DNA of 64,000 nt from NCBI GenBank assembly GCA_963693285.1, contig OY848917.1, positions 21,210,245 through 21,274,244 on the forward strand, given 5' to 3'. Of the stretch, positions 1 through 10,408 are shown in pieces. The notes below the pieces were generated by a model, which saw only the letters and a program-made list of their open reading frames with translations, had not been told where the DNA came from and did no database searches. Source of the DNA: Xestospongia muta. Its lineage: Eukaryota > Porifera > Demospongiae > Haplosclerida > Petrosiidae. Within the stretch, counting starts at the first letter, position 1, and each line of letters begins with the position of its first letter. A program made the position numbers and the translations under genes.

Positions 1-1553
1 CCTCTTCAACATTGCTAAAATATTTTGTTGGCCCGCTGATAGATCCAAATATCACTTTTCCAGTGAGGCAGTCATGTAAGTACTTTTCAGGTACATTGTA
101 TTCTTTGACTGCTCTTCAGACAGACATACCACCCAATACTGCTAAATAAGCTTAAAGTAAATTATGCTTTATGTAAAGCTTGTATTGTGAGGGGCGCTCA
201 GATGTGATTGATAGGAAAGGCCTATGACTACTACATGATCGAAAGGTTCTGTCAGCTAAAAGCAGATATTGATGAGATGACAGCTGCATCAGAAAAATAT
301 TTTATTAATAAATAGCAACAGATAAATTGGTTATACACACAATTAGCTTAACTTGTCTTTAACAAGTTGTGACTTCATTTATCACGTTATGAAATTTAGT
401 CTGTGGTTGTGGCAAAAGATCCAATTTAGACTCTCCACAATGCCAAAAAACAGTAGGAGTAGTTGAATAGTTGTAAAACGTGTTGATTTCGTGATGCAGG
501 TAGAAGTAGAGAACTCTAAAAACACGACTGAACCAAGATTATCTCGACGTTTTCACTCAGTATGTGCCAAACTCGGACGAATATACATGCCACGCCTTCT
601 ACTTTAAGATCATGGAAGACTGCGAAACCCACTAATAAATTCAATAGAATCTGTAGAGGTTTAGTAGGACATTTGTTCACTAGTAATTGCCAACAGTTTT
701 GTTCCACCTTCAATGAAAATAACCAAGTGTACAACAATAGAATATTTTATCCAAACTTATCTGGGTCCGAAATTCTTCGTTTTCTGATCGTTGTGGCTAA
801 ATTAAGAGCAAAGTTGAAAACATCTAGTGTTTACCTATCTATAAGCTACATTTGTATGTGTCAGTTTCACTGTTTCTATTTTCTTCTAAAGAGGTAAACG
901 TCCTAATATACGTTCGTTACCGAGCATCAATAGTTTACTCTGTCTGAATACCACTAATAAGAATGATGCTCACGTCAATTATAGTATACTGACACGCGAG
1001 ACTACAGTAAGGAAACATACATCTCCCTGGAGTGACACTAGGAGAAAAAACTAAATTACATCTTACAGCATTCCTATATGCTGCCTGTGTGATACCATTG
1101 GCCGCTGTAAGAATTGCTCCTATAAGAAATAAGGTAGACTCTGTGTGAATTATCAGCTGTGTCACCTGAGCCAGTGTGAAATGGTCCTCATTAAATTAAA
1201 GTCAAAAGAGAAAACAAAAGAGACAGTCAAACCCTCTTCTGACATGGAAAAGTCAGAAGTATAAACCATACTGATATGAACCCAGACGAATGTCTATTGG
1301 CGCCACCCTCTATGCACTCTCATCATACATGGAAGAACCAGAATGAAATCAACTCATGTCAAACTTTGTGAAACAAAGCTTTTCATGTCCTCAGGATCAT
1401 AATCTACCTTAATACTACTACTTAATACTACTAATACTTAATATTACTGAATAATTTAATTACAAACTTCAGGTTATTGTTCAAAATAATTTGGCTATTA
1501 TAGTGCTATTGTGTTACTTTACCAAACAATAAAAAGTGTGCTGTGTGTGTATA
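1..1553. other. Non-coding stretch, no gene supported
   Basis: I see no recognisable protein domain or RNA gene here on either strand. Open frames at 516-897 (both strands) and 935-1165 (minus) are short, overlap each other antisense, and resemble nothing I know. The 935-1165 frame has hydrophobic stretches but no motif. Confidence 0.5.
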
Positions 1554-1576
1554 CTATATATATATATATATATATG

Positions 1577-1640
<64 letters not shown>
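1554..1640. repeat. (TA)n / (GATA)n compound microsatellite
   Basis: An almost uninterrupted TA dinucleotide run passes into about seven GATA tetranucleotides near 1612-1640. The minus-strand open frame across it encodes only Tyr/Ile repeats and is an artefact of the repeat. Confidence 0.95.
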
Positions 1641-1795
1641 TACACATATATACAAATATATATATTTACACAATGTTTGTATTATTTTAGATTCTTTGAC
1701 ACTGACCATGGCACATATTTGAATGTGAAAATTCAAAATACTGTACTATCTAGAAACTACCTCCACTTTCCTTTAGCAGCCGACATTATGGTCTG

Positions 1796-2042
1796 TTAAA
1801 GTAATTGTTAGTATTAAAAATGTGTGTGGTCACAAGCACTAGAGTACTGTGGGATATTACAGGACATGAAAAAAATCAAAGAAATTATGCTGAATGTTGC
1901 ATAAATTATGTAGAGTAGGAATAGAAGCAATCAAGTCTTATAACAAGCATATTTCCAGAGTTTAAGCATAGCGGAACATGTCCTGTAATATCCCAAGGTA
2001 CTCTAGCGCTTGCGACCACACACATTTTTAAAATTATTTTAA
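1796..2042. mobile_element. Foldback (MITE-like) element with TTAA ends
   Basis: Two arms of about 70 bp (1796-1868 and 1977-2042) are inverted copies of each other with only a few mismatches. They share cores such as TGTGTGGTC and GGGATATTACAGGACATG. About 107 bp of unrelated AT-rich sequence separates them. TTAA lies at each outer end (1796-1799 and 2039-2042), as expected for piggyBac- or Kolobok-mobilised non-autonomous elements. There is no coding capacity. Confidence 0.7.
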
Positions 2043-3780
2043 CACCGCATAATCGCTAATGACCTGCGGAAACTGTGACTTGTTGATTATTGTTGTCTTC
2101 AATCTAATTATTGTTCTACCTAACCCCATCAGAAGGGACTGTGCTTCAGTCTCTCTAAGAGCTATACTATACATAATATGTAACCTTGCAGATGGCAAAA
2201 ACCTTTTTTAAATTTACATGTTCCTCCATTTATCATAATATTTGAATTAGACTTCAGAATTTACCCTGTGTGAAAAATCCCATGCCAGGTGTTACAAAGC
2301 TTTAAAAAGCATATGATTCTTACAGATTATCTACTGTGTAATACAACACTGTCATACTTTTGTGTGTGGTATTTGTATATATATTCTTATAACTTATGGT
2401 TATTAATTACTCACAATTGTATGCAATGTTTGGAGTGTCAATGAAAATATTTGTTATATCATTGTTGATAACTATCAGTAGCCTATATCAGACTGACTAT
2501 GTTTGCATAAAATAGACTTAGACATACAGTATTCTATTAGAAGACTATGAAAATAGCAATAAACATACAGCAGCTTAGAACAATTTAGCAATTAAATTTT
2601 GAAGTGGCATTGGTAGCTACTGTAAGTAATAAATGAATAAATGTATTATTTCAATATGATGCTAAACCTTGAGGCACATAGAGTTAGCAGATTTTACTGT
2701 AAATGTGAATTTTCTGTATAAATAATAAACATTGCAAGTTTGCAATGTGCATAATAATTGTCCCAACTGAGTCAACTCTAAATATTCATGCTGTGGTCTA
2801 TATGATGAAAATCCTCAATGTACTTATAGATACAAACTTGGGATTTGTGAATTGTAATATTCACCATCTTCATTCCACCATTATTGTAAACATGGGTGTT
2901 GTGCCAGATCCATGCCAACTTGAACGCAGAATAAAAAGTCCATCAACTATAACTTAAGCTTAAATGCAGTTTTTGCAAAAGAAGTCAATTTCTTATAAGT
3001 TATTGTTATAGGTTGCACACTTATACAATTAAGGTGGTACAATTTGTAACATGACTCACATTCAATCCATACCATACATTATCACATTCATCGTTATATT
3101 CCATGTCATATTCAGGGATTATAAACTAAAGAAAGCAATAGAGGAAGAGGAGAAAGCTAAGAGAAATATTAAAGACAATAAAATACAAAACAAAAGGATA
3201 GTAAATAGCAGCAACAACAAGAATAACATCAACAAAACAAAGCACAAAGAGAAGAAAACAGAAGGAAGTTAAGAAAGAGGATACAGATAACATATGTTGG
3301 TGCTTCTAAAAAATATATGACTTCTGTACATGAAAGTTGCTTTGCAAGACATTAAAAAAATCTTACAGGCTTCTTTTTTGCTGATAGCTGTACTATTTCT
3401 TTGAAAGTTAGTGTTCAGCTCTTTGATATTACTGTCTTGTTGTTTGTAAATCTAACAGAGGTAAAAAGAGTCCTTGTTTTCTTTGAGCCTTTTATATGTG
3501 TCATATAAAATGTAAATTCAAGTAAATCATCAGATGTACACAGTGTGATCTTGTCCTGCTAGAGTAATACATCCCTTTTGCTAACAAATTGGGGTATTGT
3601 ATAAGTAATTCAAAGATTGTTCATGCTTGTCTCAGCTTAGTCTGCCCTTTGACCTATTGACTAATTTCTTAGCATTTGATATCCATGACTTGGGGATTTA
3701 ACATTCATTTCATGACAACAGTCTGATAGCATAAAAAAATTTTTGTGTCACTTCAATTGTTCACTGCTGGGTTTTTATAA
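2043..3780. other. Non-coding stretch, no gene supported
   Basis: AT-rich sequence without a recognisable gene. The open frame at 3051-3272 is a low-complexity Lys/Asn/Glu run produced by A-rich DNA. The frame at 2745-2957 matches nothing I know. Confidence 0.5.
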
Positions 3781-3789
3781 AATATCTCT

Positions 3790-4205
3790 CTAAGATAAGG
3801 TCAGTAACAATAGAGTCAACAACTTTAATGTCAGGTTGGAACACCACCACACAGTTCAATGTCAATTTGTGTGGCACCATTGATGCAATGTGGGATCACT
3901 TGTACTCACACAAGTGATCCCTTACAAGCTGCACTAGACAAATCAGCTTTGGAACATTCTATTTTCTCCAACATGTCTTTAGCAATAATGGTTGCTGCTG
4001 TGCCAAATATGTTAACCACAAATCCATTGAAAACTCACTTGGATGACATAGTCTGTCTCAGTATCTACATGAACCTCTTGTTCACCCTTGTCTGCACGAC
4101 TCAGAGTACTGAGGGTCTCTCAATTCCCATCTACTATAATTTCTTTTAGAGAGGACATTTTCAAGAGACATGACCTTCACTGCCACAATTCCAGCAACTG
4201 AAGGG
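3790..4205 (-). pseudogene. Decayed gag/protease-like retroelement remnant
   Basis: On the minus strand the sequence near 4160-4200 reads as a retroviral-type zinc knuckle (C-x2-C-x4-H-x4-C; visible residues CWNCGSEGHVS then a stop, then KCPL). Downstream, towards 3800, there are broken frames whose pattern suggests an aspartic-protease region, without a clear DTG triad. Stops and frame changes interrupt it throughout. The plus-strand open frame 3859-4149 is the antisense shadow. I infer an old gypsy-type fragment; the knuckle is the only firm motif. Confidence 0.45.
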
Positions 4206-4262
4206 CTTTGACCTCATTTTTAGAGCTCCACTTATTCTATGTATGTATGTATGCACACACAC

Positions 4263-4269
4263 ATATATA

Positions 4270-4321
<52 letters not shown>

Positions 4322-4345
4322 TATATATATACTATATATATATAT
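4263..4345. repeat. (TA)n microsatellite
   Basis: Long TA dinucleotide run with a few TATAC interruptions. Confidence 0.95.
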
Positions 4346-4663
4346 ATTACTTTATTGTTTGGTTAAGTAACACAATAGCACAAACTGGTTTTTGTGTTAT
4401 TCATTTTGTGAAATAACCTAAAGTATGCAATTAAACTATTAACTAGTTTTTTATTGAGTGTTAAAATAAACAGTCACACAATATTAACTCAGAATCACTA
4501 TATATGTATAAAAGTAATATGAGTGAAGGCAGGTGATCATAAATGAGTAAAAAGTAAAAATTTGTCTCAAGTATACTGATCTATGTGCTACGTAGTAATT
4601 CACATTACAGCTTGTAGTTCATGAAACTTCGCAGTAGTATAGTGTTAATATTAGAGATGGATA

Positions 4664-4696
4664 GTACATACATAGATACATAGATACATACATACA

Positions 4697-4729
<33 letters not shown>

Positions 4730-4756
4730 GTATGTATATATTATATATATATTATA
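4664..4756. repeat. (CATA)n microsatellite with AT tail
   Basis: About a dozen CATA tetranucleotides, followed by TATATTA-type AT repeats. Confidence 0.9.
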
Positions 4757-4759
4757 TAT

Positions 4760-7296
4760 TAGAAAAAGAGCTTATATAATTTACAAAAATAAAGAAACCA
4801 CAGAAAAAGGAATCTAGTGATTACCAGTTGTTGGTACTTGCTCCAATGATCAATGTTATATTGTCCAACACCTAGTGAACTCTAATAAAGAAAGTTAGCA
4901 TTAAAGGAGATCAGAGAAAGAGGAGATGGATAGGTTGACAGGAATGATAGATGGATAGTTTTATAGACAGAGATGGATTCACATTTTTTTTATGACAGAC
5001 AGAGAAATGAAAGTAGTGAAGTAAAGAGGGAATAGAATAGACAAAGATATGATATAAGTATTAACAACATTCTATTCAATAATTTGTTGAAGCATTGTAT
5101 AACACGTAGTGTATATAGTAAATACATTCTTCCTAGGCCACTGACTGAGAGTGCTGCAATAGATATGTATTTAGTTGGAGATATAGGATATTGTGTAAGA
5201 CCACAAAACTGGCCATTTTGTGACATCATCTACCAAACAGATATCAGAAAAAAGTATATCATAGTGTTTGCACAGAACCAAATCAGGTATTGGAGATATT
5301 TAAAGAACAGAATTGTATTTAATAATGGAAACCAATCAAATATATCATGATGCTGTATTACATTGTAATCGATGTGTTACCAGTTTAATTTCATAGCGTC
5401 TTGACATTAAATGTGGATTAGTGAAATGTGCTTTGCTTTCTGGTATTCTGGTCCAAGTATAAAGATCATAGGGGCTCTCTTATTAACTGTTTCATTGAGT
5501 AACTGTTTAGGAGGACTGATATGTTTGTAGAGCAACCTGGTTCTAATTCAGATCCCTGAAATTAGTGAACATTTACAACTATAATAATAGTAATATTAAA
5601 TTTATAACTAATTATTATGTAATACAATGTGTTTCTATACAGCTAATTTTAGTTATATTAATAAAATTGCATCCTTGAATAAATATTACAGCTGATTCAC
5701 ATTTATTTTGACCTTGCAAATCATTTTAATGACTTCATCAAGTTACTAATACATGAATTATGTGTGTACTTATAACAATACTTCAATACAGCTGACAATG
5801 TAACTTTCAATTGAAATAATTTGTTCCTTTGTAATTAGAAACATAAGTAGAAAAGGTAAAGTTATAATAGAAAAAATATAGGCCAATCTTGTATTACATC
5901 CATTCATCTATCTCTCTGTCTATTAACCATCCATTCAATTATTTATTTATTTTCCATGAATCATTCTTCTTTGTCATACCTTTTCTCTCCTTGAAATCAT
6001 GATGCCTTCATCTCGAAATACCTCTCTGACTGGAAGGATGAGAATTGATATCTTCAATGAAATCTTTCATTTGGTATCGACCTGGACCAAACAGTTGATT
6101 CTGTGGTAATGCATGAATAAATCAATACTACCACATAACAGAAACTACATAAATGAGGGGATTTAACAAATCATAGAATTATTGTACTTTTCATGGTCTA
6201 TCTCAACAATGTTGGCTAGATTAAAAACATTTAAAATATTGAATAAAAGTACAAGGGGTTAGGAAGTATGTGGATATTACCAATTCCAATGACATAATTC
6301 TTTTGTTCCCCCCCCCCCCTCCCAATTTGTCCCACAGGACACATTACACTAGTCCAAAATATCCCCAGGGACGTTCTGCTGTAGTGTAATATGTTTGAAG
6401 ACACAAATTTAGGGGGAGAACTATGGGGCACCGTTGTGTCAAAATTGGAAAATTATCATGATATTAAATAGGTCATTATTTATTAAATAACTCTTGATTT
6501 ACTTCTTATTTATTTAACAAATGAAATTATTTACTAAATCATACATTATTTAGTAAATCATGCATTATTAAGTAAATTACAATCTATGTTTTTTAATGTT
6601 TAATGTTTAGGATTTAGATTTTAAGCCTTAAAATCTAAACCCTAAACCATAAACATACAACAAACTCTAGGGTTGTCTTTTCAGTATGATTCATGGTTAC
6701 CTTATAGATGGACTGCACTAAATGTTTGACAAAATTAGCACATTGGAACTATGTTGTATATCATACAATGGACTTGTGAAGTTGTTTAAAGTAAGGAAGG
6801 TTACTTTTAATCTCAGGAGACTAGCCATCTTCCTTATTTCAGAGAATAGAGGAGGGTCTTGTGTGACTAGGTCGAGGGTTGACTTTTTAAATTTAAATAA
6901 AATTAGATACCAGGAATAACTCACTTGAAGAAGAAAACTAACCCACAATAAGAAAAAATTCATCCACAGAAATTATTTAAATAATAACATGAAACAGCAA
7001 ATAGCAGAGATTATACCAGTCTACAAACTCTATGGTAAACACTTTTTGAAATGAGTGGAAACAAGTTTGGTAAGTCAACACTATACAATTTATTTTAATT
7101 CACAAACACATTGTTGACCATAATTATAGTAAATATAGTGCTTACATGAATAATTATAGTCAACATGAGCTTATATGACTAATTTCAATGAAACATGATC
7201 ATTATTCCATCATTTACTGCAAGAAACTGTTTTATTGATTCGGCTATAATAAATGCAATTAGTTATAATGAAAATGAATAAGGTGGGATAAAAGAC
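4760..7296. other. Non-coding stretch with a small palindrome
   Basis: No gene recognised on either strand. Notable items are a poly-C run near 6308-6319 and a near-perfect inverted repeat at about 6593-6654. In the latter, a segment with TTTAGGATTTAGATTTTAA is followed at once by its reverse complement, giving a hairpin with about 29-bp arms. The CTAAACCCTAAACC part only looks telomere-like; it is one arm of the hairpin. Confidence 0.5.
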
Positions 7297-7299
7297 ATG

Positions 7300-7480
7300 C
7301 ATCACTGTAAAATCGCTTGTGTCATGGTAACACCAAAATGTGGTGTCAACAGTCTGTGCAAGAATGACACCAGTAATGGTGTCAGTATTGACACTAAGGT
7401 AATGGTATCAATTAAACACCATGTAAGTCTTCACATAACACACTCATTGGTGTCAAATTGGCACCATAGAAAGTTTCCCA
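7300..7480. repeat. Cluster of short GGTGTCA / TGACACC inverted motifs
   Basis: GGTGTCA and its reverse complement TGACACC (or one-base variants) occur about seven times in alternating orientation within roughly 150 bp. This suggests a small structured repeat or the subterminal part of a non-autonomous transposon. No coding function is apparent. Confidence 0.4.
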
Positions 7481-7626
7481 CAACACTTTCAGTGTCTACA
7501 TAATCTAGTTTTTTTCACATCAAAAGGCTTATGAAAAAACAATAAAAGAACAAACAAAACAAAGAATACTGAAAGGAAGTTGTGAATAAATGAATCAACA
7601 CACAATGAAAGCAATACTCAATACTC

Positions 7627-8520
7627 ATACACTAAATCTTGAGAGACTAGTTAGAAGTCCTTGGAGATGTAATGGAATCTTTGCAGAAGGTTTCATCTGA
7701 TACGCTGCCTCTAAAAACAATCCTACTGCTTTCATCTTTAGAGGATAAGCTATGTTAAACAAATAGTAACATGCCAAACAAGAATGAACAGCTGTCATCA
7801 GATTAGGCATTGTCAAAACATTGTTTTCGACAACAACCAGAATGTCCACTAGATTATTAAAGCTCTCACCCAGTCCAACTATCAAGGAATGAGGCGATGA
7901 TACAGATTGAAGTGACTCTTCAACGTCCAAATGCTGTCCCTACATACAAATGTAATCTAGTTCAAAGAAATTATTTACTTACCAAGACTGGCATGAACAT
8001 AGTACTCTTTTCCTTGCCCTTCTGCATTATGACATATGATACAATAGATAAAGCAAATGCACAAAGCTGGTCTACATGAACAGTTAACATTATTATAATT
8101 GAGTTTAGTGCTAACCATTAGTTGGGTTCTCCAAAGCCTTGTACATCACAAGTAATCGCTTAACTTCCCTATGTGTGTCCAAGTCAGAATATATCATGAC
8201 CTGTTTCAAAACCTTCAACAATTTACAATCCATGTTATCAGTACTAAATTAAGACATTAGGTCACTTACTATTTGTGGATGTTCAAAGCAAGAATATTCC
8301 TCCAGAATAAGCTTCCTTCACCCACTTTCTTCGTATAGCTGAGTATAAATAAATGCATAGATTAGGAACATAAACATACTAGAAGCTCTGAAATAAGTAA
8401 CTTTAGAGCCGAGAAAGTCCATTTCTTAGACTGGTACAAAGTCTTCAGTTTCTCTAATTGTCGATGGTACTCATCCATATCTGAACTTGGTGTATTCTCA
8501 GTCGGTGTGGATGTAACAAA
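7627..8520 (-). pseudogene. Last exons of a repeated uncharacterised gene family
   Basis: Several minus-strand exons can be joined at GT-AG sites. One at about 8490-8400 contains DEYHRQLEKLKTLYQSKKW. The next, near 8340-8272, has an in-frame TGA. One at about 8240-8118 contains MIYSDLDTHREVKRLLVMY. Then follow one at about 8065-7983 and a final one from about 7940 to the stop at 7625-7627. The last exon has the pattern VVVEN, a helix with CLACYYLFNIAYP, then LFLE, which I recall as the conserved C-terminus of a large family of uncharacterised proteins with many copies in sponge, cnidarian and fish genomes. The biochemical role is unknown; a transposon origin is plausible because copies recur here at 15.7-18.2 kb and 29.1-29.65 kb. 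The in-frame stop suggests a decayed copy. Confidence 0.55.
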
Positions 8521-8699
8521 TAATGTTGGTTAGATAGAAATAAAATAGTAGTAGAGATACAATTAAAAGTGTAGAAAAGTTATGACAGCAGCACAAAATG
8601 CAAATACAGATACACAAATAGTAGTATAATAAGACAAATAACTTAAGAACTAAACAAATAGTCAAATAAATCACTCACTATTATCCATTAAAGATAAAT

Positions 8700-9232
8700 T
8701 TACAAAAATCTAATTGAGACAGTCATAAACATGATCATCATACTTACCCTGTATATCAAACTATCCCAGGATAACATTGTTACATCGATGACATTGACAT
8801 AGTCTTAAGACATGACAGTGGCATCTTCTCCCATTTTTTTAAGTATCCCTGAATGGTATCATTACAATGATCATCCCTGGAGTCATAAAATGTACTGATG
8901 ATGTTGTGATCCTATCATCAAAGTATCTAGGGATGATGACATTATATTAACATTCCTGGAACAGTCTTAAAATATGAGTATCTTATTTACCCCAATTGTA
9001 AGAGTATACCATAATGGAATAGTCGTAATGACTTAGTCCTTAGACACACCGTTGTATAGTGTATATATACACTATGTGACCCCACCTGTTGAAATATATC
9101 AAGATATAAAAGTTACATTAGCCATCCTGAGATAATCTTAAAACACACAGAGCATATAGCCATTAGTCAAAGTATATCAATTTGGAAAAGTTGTACATCG
9201 ACAATTGTCATAAAACATAATGGTCATATACC
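8700..9232. repeat. Degenerate tandem-like repeat (about 60-70 bp period)
   Basis: Phrases such as GTATATCAA, AGTCTTAAAA, GGTCATATACC and GATGACATT recur with variation at intervals of roughly 60-70 bp. This is consistent with an old, strongly diverged minisatellite. The LTR retrotransposon is inserted at its right edge. The period is estimated by eye. Confidence 0.35.
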
Positions 9233-9472
9233 TGTGGTAACTGTATACATGTTCATTTTGAGTTATTATTTCTGTTAGGCCTTATTTACTTTATTTCCGG
9301 TGAAACCTTATATGTATGTATGTATATATAGTGCTGTAAAACCTTTTTAGTTTTAGTTCGTTACAGTTTGTTATAGTTCGATGGTTTGTTATAGTGTTGT
9401 TAGTTCAATTGGTTCTGTTATCAAAAGGTTCTGTAAAAAAAAGTTGTTTTCATCGTGTGCTCGGCTACAATA
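9233..9472 (+). repeat. 5' LTR
   Basis: Begins TGTGGTAACTG and ends ACAATA, where the 3' LTR ends ACAACA. It matches 13446-13694 over its whole length. A possible internal TATA-rich segment (TATATATAG) lies near 9321-9330. The sequence just inside, TTTAGTGACGGGG, should be the primer-binding site, but I cannot match it to a specific tRNA. Confidence 0.9.
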
Positions 9473-9493
9473 TTTAGTGACGGGGGTAAAGTC

Positions 9494-10408
9494 ATGTCAG
9501 TTCACGGAAAAATTTCTCAATTCATCCCAAGCCAAGAAAGTTGGTCGTCCTATACCCAAAGATTAGAGTACTACTTCATAGCAAATGATGTTCAGGATCT
9601 AGCTAAGAAGAAAGCCTTTTTACTTACAGTGTGCGGTCCCTCGACCTTCCAGTTACTCAAGAACTTGCTACAACCCAATACACCAGATAGTAAATCATAT
9701 GCGGATCTCGTAGACTTGCTTAAAAATCACTTCAACCCTACTCCTTCAGTCATTATGCAACGTTTCAAATTCAACACGAAGACAAGAAAAGATACCGAAT
9801 CAGTAGCTACATACGTGGTAGGTGAATACTGCGAATTCGGTGATAAATTGAACGAAATGGTCAGAGATCGTCTAGTGTGTGGTGTTAACGACATGCGTAT
9901 ACAAAATCGTTTACTTCAAGAATCAAAGCTAACTTATGACAAGGCCTTCGAGCTTGTTCAGTCAGTCGAAGTTGCTTCTAAAAATGCTGCTGATCTACTA
10001 AAAGGGTCTTCCACTCAAAACACTACTGTAGTTCAACACCTGCACACCAAATCATCACCTAGTACTACATTCAGACGCCATATTAGCTGTTACCGCTGTG
10101 GAGGTAATCATTTAGCTAATGTGTGCAGTTTTCAGACAGCAGAATGCAGAGCCTGTGGCAAGATCGGACATATTGCTAAAGTCTGCAGGATTAAAAATAG
10201 ACAATCCCCAAGACATCCTCCTGGTGGGATTTTCAAACCTCAAGACAGACCTGTTAGATCCTCAAAGAAAGCTAATATCCACACCTTAACCACAGACCGT
10301 GCCCCTTTCATATCTCTGAAACCTCTGACCCTCCTACCACTTCAAATGGGCTGGAACACACTTACACCCTGTATACCTTACCTGGGAAAGTCAACCTATT
10401 GTTATTAA
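9494..10408 (+). CDS. gag: Gag-like nucleocapsid protein of the gypsy element
   Basis: Structural protein expected to package the element RNA in cytoplasmic particles. I start it at the ATG at 9494 because this lies just inside the 5' LTR, whereas the frame upstream runs into the LTR. The N-terminal two thirds are helical and capsid-like. The C-terminal part has two CCHC zinc knuckles in tandem, CYRCGGNHLANVC (about 10089-10127) and CRACGKIGHIAKVC (about 10146-10187), followed by a basic tail rich in Arg, Lys and Pro. The frame ends at 10408, shortly after the protease frame has opened in a different register. The original element may have used frameshifting or a fused Gag-Pol, or an indel may have broken it; the sequence does not decide. 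Confidence 0.8.
   Translation: MSVHGKISQFIPSQESWSSYTQRLEYYFIANDVQDLAKKKAFLLTVCGPSTFQLLKNLLQPNTPDSKSYADLVDLLKNHFNPTPSVIMQRFKFNTKTRKDTESVATYVVGEYCEFGDKLNEMVRDRLVCGVNDMRIQNRLLQESKLTYDKAFELVQSVEVASKNAADLLKGSSTQNTTVVQHLHTKSSPSTTFRRHISCYRCGGNHLANVCSFQTAECRACGKIGHIAKVCRIKNRQSPRHPPGGIFKPQDRPVRSSKKANIHTLTTDRAPFISLKPLTLLPLQMGWNTLTPCIPYLGKSTYCY

Noticed and set aside
562..897. 111-codon plus-strand frame as a gene
   Set aside because: It overlaps an antisense frame of similar length, has no recognised motif and no supporting splice context.
3051..3272. Lys/Asn-rich frame as a nuclear protein
   Set aside because: Composition follows from A-rich DNA; there is no domain or conservation signal visible.
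3859..4149. 96-codon plus-strand frame
   Set aside because: The opposite strand carries a zinc-knuckle remnant, and the plus-strand product has no recognisable feature.
6625..6650. Telomeric repeat
   Set aside because: Only two CTAAACC-type units occur and they form one arm of a short hairpin.
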